In this document: piece by piece, positions 55,154 through 61,828 of the stretch
How positions within the stretch are numbered: position 1 is the stretch's first letter
How the letters are laid out: each line of letters starts with the position of its first letter
DNA from: Microvirga sp. 17 mud 1-3
GTDB lineage: Bacteria; Pseudomonadota; Alphaproteobacteria; Rhizobiales; Beijerinckiaceae
Assembly (NCBI RefSeq): GCF_003151255.1
Contig: NZ_CP029481.1
Span: 248,001 to 312,000, forward strand
DNA length: 64,000 nucleotides
Direction: 5' to 3'
Position numbers and translations under genes: made by a program
Notes under the pieces: model-generated
Seen by the model: only the letters and a program-made list of their open reading frames with translations
What the model was told of the DNA's origin: nothing
The model's database searches: none

Positions 55154-55544
55154 TTGTGACTTACCGGAATTTGTGAATGGCCATCTGAAGGACTAACCCT
55201 GCCTCATGGAAAGGTCCAGATAAACCTGTCGGATGTGGAGCGACGAATGGAACAATCTGGACGAGCGGGCACCCCAATAATGACAATGACGATTGGAGCA
55301 CGGCCTTATCTTTTGCGCTCACAACACGGATGGTCCAAGTCGCTCCTATGGAGGTTTGACCACCTCAATGAGACGGCACGTACCGCACGGTTTCTCAGAT
55401 CCGATGTTAGTAGCGTGATAACTGCCACAAAGATCCAAATGGATAGATTCTTAGTCCCTAAGCTTGGTCATGCAAGGGGCGGTCACGACAGCGGCGGCAT
55501 ATCGAATCCCAGTTGCCGCTTGTCCCACATCATGGAGATGTCAC
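55154..55544. promoter_or_regulatory. Divergent LysR-SDR intergenic region
   Basis: About 390 bp. It should contain the LysR binding site and both promoters; no T-N11-A site could be singled out with confidence. A frame at 55235-55558 reads partly protein-like but has no recognisable family. Confidence 0.35.
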
Positions 55545-56297
55545 ATGAAGTCCTTTGAAGACAGAGTCGTCATTATTACGGGCGGGGGTGCCGGAATTGG
55601 GTTAGCTGCGGCGAAGCTTTTTGCAAAGAGGGGGGCGCGTGTCGTTATCACGGGGCGCCGCGCGAACGTCTTGCAAGAGATTACATCAGCGAATCCCAAT
55701 ATTATGGGGTTTGTCGCAGACGCTTCCGACCCAGACGCAGCATCGAAGACGGTCGCAGCAGCAGTTGACACCTGGGGACGGTTAGACGTCCTCATCAATA
55801 ATGCGGGTGGGGGAGCTATTCAGCCTCTTGGAAGCGTCAACGTCAAAACGATATCAGAGGTTTATTCCGTTAATGTCACAGGTCCTTTTCTTCTCACGGC
55901 TGCCGCAGTTCCTCACCTCGTGAAGACAAAGGGAGCCGTCGTGAACATGTCGAGCACGTTCGGAACTAAGGTAGCTTCTGGGTTATCGCTTTATGGGTCA
56001 AGCAAAGCAGCCATAGAATACCTCACGCGCGCCTGGGCGATCGAACTTGCGCCATTTGGTATCCGCGTCAATGCGATCGCGCCAGGCCCTGTGGAAACAG
56101 ACTTCCTGCGGGAAAGGATGCGGCTTTCAGAGAAAGAGATCCAAGCTGTAAAGGGCCAGGAGATCCAGAAAATCCCTCTTGGGCGCCGCGGAGTTCCGAA
56201 CGATATCGCGCCATGGATGTTGGCTCTTGCCGACCCAGCCACAACTTGGGTCACGGGACAGGTCATCGCCGTTGATGGCGGGCTGATCAACGTGTGA
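55545..56297 (+). CDS. Classical short-chain dehydrogenase/reductase
   Basis: A 250-residue [23 protein letters not shown] (cofactor, with TGRRAN suggesting NADP), VLINNAGGGAI (NAG), NMSSTFGTK (Ser), YGSSKAAIEYL (YxxxK), and VNAIAPGPVETDFL (PG). ATG 55545 has GGAGA 7 bases upstream; the open frame begins at 55464. It is the target-candidate of the divergent LysR. Substrate unknown; members of this branch act on alcohols, sugars or 3-oxoacyl groups. Confidence 0.92.
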   Translation: MKSFEDRVVIITGGGAGIGLAAAKLFAKRGARVVITGRRANVLQEITSANPNIMGFVADASDPDAASKTVAAAVDTWGRLDVLINNAGGGAIQPLGSVNVKTISEVYSVNVTGPFLLTAAAVPHLVKTKGAVVNMSSTFGTKVASGLSLYGSSKAAIEYLTRAWAIELAPFGIRVNAIAPGPVETDFLRERMRLSEKEIQAVKGQEIQKIPLGRRGVPNDIAPWMLALADPATTWVTGQVIAVDGGLINV

Positions 56298-56742
56298 CGG
56301 TTGCTCGCACTGTGTCATCAGGAGCGCCTCTCGTAGAAAGCTGCAATGCACCGTAGGGTTGGGGCATGACGTCTCCTATGACCGGTGCCATCTATGGCGT
56401 ACAATCACCGGAAACAACTTATTTGGGACTGTGTCTTTTGTCTAAGCTTCACGCCAGACAATCCGATTCATCACCCATCCAGCCCGGGCTGTGACCGCTA
56501 ACAGCAATGGCGCAATCGATGAAAACCACCCGAGTCAGGCCGCATGAGGTCCCATGCTTTAGCTAGGCGGTCGAGTGCTCGTGTGCTCCTTCGCATGGGC
56601 CGCTCCCGGGTGCTTGCAGACCTACACATTGTCGCCGTGGGTTGCTTGATGCAAGCGACGTGCAGCAAGCTTTGTCCCTGCTCAGAACACTCTTAGTTTG
56701 TAGTCGAAATATATCGGTGCAGTCAAAATTTTCGATGTTCCC
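56298..56742. other. Gene-free stretch
   Basis: About 445 bp between the SDR gene and the convergent receiver gene. No gene or strong repeat recognised. Confidence 0.4.
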
Positions 56743-57156
56743 TTATGCGGCGTGCTTCACCTGGCACTTGGCGGATATTGGGAAGTCGTGCGACTGTCTC
56801 TGAAGTATTATGCACCGCATCGCGTCCCGCACGGCAGTTGGAGACGGGTCCTTGAGGATGAGATGACCTTGAGTGGAGATCCTGGCATGAGAAGAGGCAA
56901 TTACAGCGGCTCGATTAAAATGCCTGTCGTAATACTCATCGGCCAGAATCCATCCATCGATCAACCCAGGTAGTGTTGCGCGGGTGAAGAGCCAGTCAAT
57001 AGGGCAGCTCCTGTTCCTGATGTGGTGGAACGCCTGCAGTCCGGAATCTGTTGTAATAATTTCAAAGTTCTTGGCCCGGAGTTCAGATGCTATCCTCTCC
57101 AGGAATAGTATGTTGTTGTCAACAAGGAGGATGCGTTCCTGTTTCGGCGAGTTCAT
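56743..57156 (-). CDS. Stand-alone receiver-like protein lacking the phosphoacceptor Asp
   Basis: A 137-residue protein with a response-regulator fold (ILLVDNNILFLERIASELRA; SGLQAFHHI; LPGLIDGWILADEYYDRHF; AVIASSHAR; LILKDPSPTAV). The acidic pair reads DN, the usual phosphoacceptor position before LPG is Arg (LFTRATLPG), and the KP motif is KD. It therefore probably cannot be phosphorylated in the normal way. It could be a pseudo-receiver working by protein contact, or a decaying gene. The ATG has GAGGA 4 bases upstream. It sits about 160 bp from an IS element with no kinase nearby. Confidence 0.75.
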   Translation of the reverse strand: MNSPKQERILLVDNNILFLERIASELRAKNFEIITTDSGLQAFHHIRNRSCPIDWLFTRATLPGLIDGWILADEYYDRHFNRAAVIASSHARISTQGHLILKDPSPTAVRDAMRCIILQRQSHDFPISAKCQVKHAA

Positions 57157-57317
57157 AGGGTCCTCACAGCAACAAGCGGGGTTCGAAAAGTGCCTTGTAG
57201 GAATGCAAGGCGCACCTAAAAGGCACTAAAATAATAGGTTATCTGCTCGTTCTTGCTACTAAGCTTATGGATGTGTGAGCGGCCGTGAAGATTAGGCCAT
57301 GCTATGCCATCGGCTAG

Positions 57318-58148
57318 GCTCAGGACTCGTCAATTGAGGTAGAAGGCTACTGAGGCAGCGATGCAGATGGCTGAGAACAAGGTGTGAGCGCAGCGATCAT
57401 AGCGAGTAGCGATCCGGCCCCAGTCCTTGAGCTTGCCAAACATGTTCTCGACTTTGTGGCGCTGACGATACAGAGCCTTGTCATAGCCAATCGGCGCCTT
57501 GCGACTCCTGGTCGGTGGAATACAGGGCGTGATGTCCTCGTCGGTAAGAGCCTCCCGGAACCAGTTGCTGTCATAGCCTCGGTCCGCAATCAGCGTGGAG
57601 CCCGACGGCAGCGCCTCCAGGATGAACCGTGCGCCCCTGTGATCGCTCATCTGCCCTTCCGACAGCAGTAGGATGATTGGCCGGCCCGCCTCATCGCAAA
57701 CGGCGTGGAGCTTGGAATTCAGGCCGCCTTTCGTGCGCCCAATACGACGGGGAACATCCCCTTTTTGAGCAGGCTGGCGGCGGTGCGGTGCGCCTTCAGG
57801 TGGGTGGCATCGATCATGATCCGCCCCGGCTTTGGTCCTTCACCTGCCAGGGCCGTAAAGATCCGGTCGAACACGCCGAGCCTGCTCTATCTCATGAACC
57901 GGTTGTAGAGCGTCTTTGCGGCCCGTACTCCTTGGGCGCATCCTTCCACTGTAGGCCGTTGCGGGTGATGTACACGATCCCGCTGACCACCCGCGAGTCG
58001 CCCACCCGTGGAACCCCATGGGCCAGAGGGAAGTAAGGAGAGATCCGCGCCATCTGACGCTCGCTCAGCAGAAACAGTTCACCCAGTCAGCGCCTCGTCG
58101 AAAGGAAGCCCTGAATCACAACTCAGGCCAAATTAATAGGTCCTAACC
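57318..58148 (-). mobile_element. IS5-family element A, decayed transposase
   Basis: An 831-bp element flanked by CTAG on both sides (57314-57317 and 58149-58152). Its ends are imperfect inverted repeats (left GCTCAGGACTCGTCAATT; right, reversed, GGTTAGGACCTATTAATT). CTAG duplication and the coding pattern fit the IS427-like group. The right CTAG is also the left CTAG of element B, so the two elements are joined head to tail. Direction of the transposase is minus. Confidence 0.82.
57330..58085 (-). pseudogene. Transposase of element A (IS5 family), inactivated
   Basis: Minus-strand reading gives LFLLSERQMARISPYFPL, VVSGIVYITRNGLQWKDAPK-EYGP, then a one-base deletion near 57917 and a TAG (57887-57889) where Trp is expected (FMR-stop-SRLGVFDRIF). 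The catalytic part continues IMIDATHLKAHRTAASLLKK (first Asp), a -1 shift at AAAAAGGGG (57758-57766), then RIGRTKGGLNSKLHAVCDEA, STLIADRGYDSNWFREAL (second Asp) and HKVENMFGKLKDWGRIATRY (Glu). The -1 site may be the normal programmed frameshift; the deletion and stop are lesions. It cannot make active transposase. Confidence 0.8.
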
Positions 58149-58229
58149 CTAGGTAAGGGGCCCAACCAAACAACTGACAGTGTTGAGTGATTTCCTCTCG
58201 TTCGGGTCTGATGGAGATGGGAGTGTGTT

Positions 58230-58987
58230 ATGCGCGATCTGTTCTGGCTCTCTGATGAAGCCTGGGTGGCGCTTGAGCCGCATCTGCCGCACAACCAGCC
58301 GGGTAAGCCCGGCGTTGATGATCGGCGTGTCATCAGCGGCATTCTCCATATCTTGAAAACTGGTGGACGCTGGCGTGGTGTGCCTCCCGAATATGGGCCG
58401 GCCAAGACCATCTACAATCGCTACCCGCGCTGGGCGCGACGCGGCGTCTGGCAGCGCGTCTTCGCCAAGGTCGCAGCAGCCGGACCGATCCCTGAGGAGC
58501 TCGCGCTCGACAGTTCCAACGTCAAAGCCCACTGCTCTGCATCCGGCGGAAAAGGGGGGAGTTCAGTCAAGCGATCGGCGTCTCGCGCGGCAGCAGAACA
58601 ACGAGAATCCATTGTCTGGCCCATGGTCGTTGCCGGCTCCTCGCCGTCGCCCTGACACCAGGCAACATGGCTGACATCACGATGGCGGTGCCTCTGCTGG
58701 AAGCTTTGTCTCCAGCCAAACTGCTCCTCGCCGATAAGGCCTATGATTCGGATCGCTTGCGCACGTGGCTTCAAGACAAAGGCGTAGAGGCTGTCATTCC
58801 GGGCCGTGCCGCTCGGGCTGTCGCCTATCCGCTCAATCGTGCAGCCTGCCGACGCCGCAACACGATTGAACGGATGTTCGGCCATCTCAAAAACTGGAAG
58901 CGGATCGCAACGCGGTACGACCGGCTGGCCATCAATTATCTCGCTGCTATCGTCCTCGTCGCGACGGTGACTCAATGGCTTGGGTGA
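58230..58987 (+). CDS. Transposase of element B (IS5 family, -1 frameshifted orfA-orfB)
   Basis: orfA (58230-58655) reads MRDLFWLSDEAWVALEPHLP, GVDDRRVISGILHILKTGGR, LALDSSNVKAHCSASGGKGG with the first catalytic Asp. The same protein continues in the -1 frame after AAAAGGGGGG (58550-58559): AIGVSRGSRTTRIHCLAHGR, then LLADKAYDSDRLR (second Asp) and NTIERMFGHLKNWKRIATRY (Glu), ending at 58987. A shift at a homopolymer at the same place as in element A argues for programmed frameshifting or transcript slippage rather than damage. The joined DDE transposase is about 250 residues, the family norm. Confidence 0.82.
58550..58559 (+). other. Frameshift site AAAAGGGGGG in element B transposase
   Basis: The zero-frame codons are AAA GGG GGG; slipping one base back joins orfA to the catalytic orfB frame. 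Homopolymers of this kind support ribosomal -1 shifting or RNA polymerase slippage in IS5-family elements. Confidence 0.65.
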
Positions 58988-58996
58988 GTTCCCTAC

Positions 58997-59617
58997 CTAG
59001 TGCCGCCCGATCGTCGGGCCGTCATAGCGTAGTCCAAATAAGCGCGAAAGCCGTCTCGTGGCTCGATGGCTGGCAAGCCAAGTCCTCCGACGTGACCAAG
59101 CGAGCAAGAGCGGCAGAGAGGCGCCCGCTGGAGGAGCCTTGATTGACCGCTTGAATTCAACCTCACTGATAGCGCCCTTAAGGCCATTGCAGTCCGCGCA
59201 AGCGGCCGCCAGGTTGTCTCGGCTGTGCTTCCCGCCTTTCGCCTGCGGGATCCGGTGATCGGCTGTCGTCACGCGTACTGTGAGCGGGCAGTAGCAGTAG
59301 AAGCAGGTATGCTTTTGAGCCCTTAACGCGTCGCCACGATGCATCACGTAGAATGCGCGGTTGACCCCAGTCGGCTTGTTCGGCGGAGAAGGGGTATGTG
59401 CCGGCATTTCCTTGGACTGCATCGGCACCGTAGGCGGGGTGAACGTCTTTGCGTCTTTCGGTCGCTTAGGTAGTCGCTTGATGATAAAACGATCTCCGGC
59501 CTCAGCCTGCACGAGATCAAACTCATACGAAGGCTTGTGCCGCTTGACGATATGGGCCCAGAGCGACTGGAAGCCGCCAGCATCAACAGCGCAATACGGG
59601 CAGCGGTAGATTGTCAT
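58997..59617 (-). CDS. HNH endonuclease with N-terminal zinc finger
   Basis: A 206-residue protein. The N terminus has a C2H2-like finger (YRCPYCAVDAGGFQSLWAHI, then VKRH). After a Pro-rich linker (about 55-85) comes the HNH core: CFYCYCPLTVRVTTADHRIP (first Cys pair and the His of the HNH), QAKGGKHSRDNLAAACADCN and GLKG. Such proteins cut DNA and occur in phages, mobile elements and repair or restriction contexts. The ATG has AGGAG 9 bases upstream. Its TAG stop is within the CTAG target of element B; the pre-insertion sequence would have the same stop, so the protein is intact. Confidence 0.85.
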   Translation of the reverse strand: MTIYRCPYCAVDAGGFQSLWAHIVKRHKPSYEFDLVQAEAGDRFIIKRLPKRPKDAKTFTPPTVPMQSKEMPAHTPSPPNKPTGVNRAFYVMHRGDALRAQKHTCFYCYCPLTVRVTTADHRIPQAKGGKHSRDNLAAACADCNGLKGAISEVEFKRSIKAPPAGASLPLLLAWSRRRTWLASHRATRRLSRLFGLRYDGPTIGRH

Positions 59618-59809
59618 GCTGTCGTGCTCCTCGCGTTACCCGAGCGTCCAGAAGAATTTCATGTCCACTGCCTCTCATTTTAGCCTGATCGGAGCCACCA
59701 TGCTAACATCCTGCCTCGCATCAACAGCGTCTATCCGTCAGTGAAACACGCCACGGCCTCACCGCAAATGCGAGTCAACAATTCTCTGAGTGGGTATAGA
59801 TGGGTTTAG

Positions 59810-60993
59810 TTAAACGAGCTTTCGTCTCCGCATCGCCAAGAGGTCCGCCTGAAGATCAATTTCTCCTCTCCTGATTATCCGCACAACCGATCGGTAGTAT
59901 CCGCCGGGATTTCGGATGCGGTTTCGTCCGCTCGTAACATCATCGTCATAGAGTTGTAGGGCGTAGATAACGGCGGCTGCCGCTGAAAAATCACCAATGG
60001 TCCGGACAGCCTCTTCCCATGTGCTGGGATGGGCTCCTAACGAAGCTCGCAGGTAGCGGCCAGCCGAAACAACATCGACGGCGTCTCTGACTGGATGCCC
60101 ATAGTAGGAGACCACAGGGCAAGCTTCGGCCACCAATCCTGGTGCGATCTGCGGAGAGCCCGATGAAACGCTTACGGCATGGTCAGGCGTGCGAACAGGA
60201 TTGTCACAAGTTCTACTAGAAGGCCCATTCTCTGCTTCAATGTGCCGGCATTCTGTGCCGTCACAGCCTGCTTGGTAGAAGGCTTCCTCAGCAAGATTTC
60301 GTGCCTCTCTCCATGCTTCGATCAAGCCGTTAGGGAGGGGTGCTCCAGATCTCTTTGGGGTTTTAGCCTTTAGGGTCACCAAGCGATGCTCCAGATCCGA
60401 CCTATCGACGCCAGGGTAGTGTTGGGCAAGGGCACTCAGGGCCTCTTCGAATCCCCGACGGCAAATTGTGATCTCGTCGAATATTCGTTTGAGAAACTCC
60501 TTAAGCCGCTTTTGCTCTGCAACGCTCTCCGCCCATTCTTTGCGCCTAGCATGGAGTGGCGTCAGGTCGAAGCCGAATGCGTCAATGACCGCACCAGCTT
60601 CATCGCGGATGGCATAGTGCTTGCCGTTCGGTAAATCCTTTGGGATCACGAGCGGCAGTTCAATCATGGTGCGAATGGCGTTGCAGATCGCACGCTCGAT
60701 AGGCCAGTGGTCGCCACTAACCGGGCATTGGACGGCCACGCCAAGAGCCGCTCTGCCTTCTGCTCCCCTCAGCATGCCACCAGTTGACCCAATACCATCC
60801 GCTGGGTGGCGCTGAGCCTAAGCGCCTTTTCGGCATCCCGGGCCGCGGCGGAGAGTTCCTTGCGCGTCACGGTATGCTCGGTTTCGAGCACGAGTCTTCT
60901 CGCGGCCAGAGCAGCATGTCTCAGCCGCCAGCCTCCTGACGATGCGAGCTGTATCGTATCGCTCCAATGTGAGGGCAAAACAGGAGCGTTCAC
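59810..60993 (-). pseudogene. repC: repC, RepABC-plasmid replication initiator, inactivated
   Basis: Read on the minus strand, the N-terminal frame gives SAAARDAEKALRLSATQRMV, LGQLVAC, then a TGA (60769-60771), GEQKAERLLAWPSNARLVAT-TGLS, a one-base deletion near 60699, and ERAICNAIRTMIELPLVIPK, DLPNGKHYAIRDEAGAVIDA, FGFDLTPLHARRKEW. The C terminus has GLVAEACPVVSYYGHP and the NPGGYYRSVVRIIRRGEIDL motif. These are landmarks of RepC, which initiates replication from an origin inside its own gene in alphaproteobacterial repABC replicons. The stop and frameshift make it inactive. No repA or repB is seen upstream. Confidence 0.78.
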
Positions 60994-61042
60994 CGAAACT
61001 GATGTTCTTGACAGTCAGCTTGTCGGGGTGGCATAAGGAACC

Positions 61043-61122
61043 TGTTCAATATAACATGGCGCCCACCCCTCGGTGGGTGTCCAAAGGCCCCGAAGTTTCC
61101 AGCTTCGAGGGCCTTTTGCTTT
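61043..61122 (+). ncRNA. Candidate counter-transcribed antisense RNA of a repABC replicon
   Basis: In repABC plasmids a small antisense RNA is made from the repB-repC gap, opposite to repC, and ends in a terminator hairpin. Here, on the strand opposite the repC relic and just 5' of it, there is a promoter-like TTGACA (61008-61013), 17 bases, GCATAA (61031-61036); then a stem CCCACC/GGTGGG (61062-61077); then a strong terminator (61083-61122). Position, orientation and two-hairpin architecture match. The start point is estimated from the -10 box. Whether it is still made is unknown. Confidence 0.6.
61083..61122 (+). terminator. Rho-independent terminator of the candidate ctRNA
   Basis: AAAGGCCC (61083-61090) plus CGAAG pair with CTTCG plus GGGCCTTT (61109-61116), a 13-bp stem with one bulged base and a 7-base loop, followed by TTTTGCTTT. 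It is the clearest terminator in the window. Confidence 0.8.
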
Positions 61123-61458
61123 GCCCGGCCTTAATCCACGGGTCGCTTCTCCTGTTCGAAAAGAGTTGCGGGAGTTTCGGGAGCAGCCTGCCTAGGCGGA
61201 CGGAACCTCCAGTAGGACGTTAGTCCCGCCATCGACGTTCGTGAACGCCAACACCTCAGGCTCCCACGGGCCCACCGGGGCGATAGGCCTGTGGGAGCGC
61301 TGCTCTTGTGGCGCAAAGAACTGGAGCCTGCGCACCCGCTCTTCTCTCAACCGTTCAAGAGATGTCTGATTCGATGTTGCGTGTGGAGTCGATCTGAAAT
61401 TTTTGATCGATTGTTAACGCAGTTCGCATTGGAAAACTGATGCCGCAGGATTCTTGAG

Positions 61459-61620
61459 GTGAAGGCGGCGAGTCGAAAGAAAGATGAAAGCTGCGCTTTG
61501 ACTCTGCGAGAAGCGACTTTGACTCTGAGTATACCAAGCGTGCAAAAGTTAATTGCCCTCGCGGCTGCGCAAGATAGACTTGAAATCATAATGGATGATC
61601 TTGGATACTATCAGCGTTGA
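61459..61620 (+). CDS. Possible 53-residue small protein
   Basis: GTG start with AGGA 8 bases upstream. The product has a basic, polar N terminus (KAASRKKDESCALTLREATL) and an amphipathic helical C-terminal part (SVQKLIALAAAQDRLEIIMD, DLGYYQR). No family is recognised. It lies between the repC relic and the helicase gene. It could be a small regulator, an antitoxin-like peptide or a chance frame; evidence is the ribosome site and protein-like composition only. Confidence 0.35.
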   Translation: MKAASRKKDESCALTLREATLTLSIPSVQKLIALAAAQDRLEIIMDDLGYYQR

Positions 61621-61828
61621 TGGAAGCCGATTGGGGCTACCAAGCGTCAGGCTGACAGCTATCCCTTGCGAGTGCAGGCGAGGAATTCTGTCCGTCCGCT
61701 CGTCTCACTATGGTCACTGTGACGCTAATGGGCCGACACTTTAGGCTTGACCAATACCGAACGCTCAGACGAGTCTCCTAGCAACAAAGCTTCGTTTGAG
61801 GGGCTAGGGACGAAGCAAACCAAAGAAC

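Larger units (their letters stand above)
58153..58996 (+). mobile_element. IS5-family element B, apparently complete
   Basis: An 844-bp element bounded by CTAG at 58149-58152 and 58997-59000. Starting from the CTAG, the ends read CTAGGTAAGGGGCCCAACC and, reversed on the right, CTAGGTAGGGAACTCACCC. It carries two overlapping frames joined by a -1 frameshift site. It inserted beside element A and immediately at the stop codon of the HNH gene, whose TAG lies in the right CTAG. Confidence 0.85.
60994..61828. other. Region upstream of repC: ctRNA locus, small ORF, otherwise empty
   Basis: It holds the candidate counter-transcribed RNA (61043-61122) and a 53-codon ORF (61459-61620). A minus-strand frame at about 61190-61330 reads protein-like at its end (WEPEVLAFTNVDGGTNVLL) but matches no family I recognise and is not repB. 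Confidence 0.4.

Noticed and set aside
61131..61330. Minus-strand reading upstream of repC as the end of repB
   Set aside because: The residues do not resemble the RepB C terminus and a stop interrupts the frame, so repB is considered absent.
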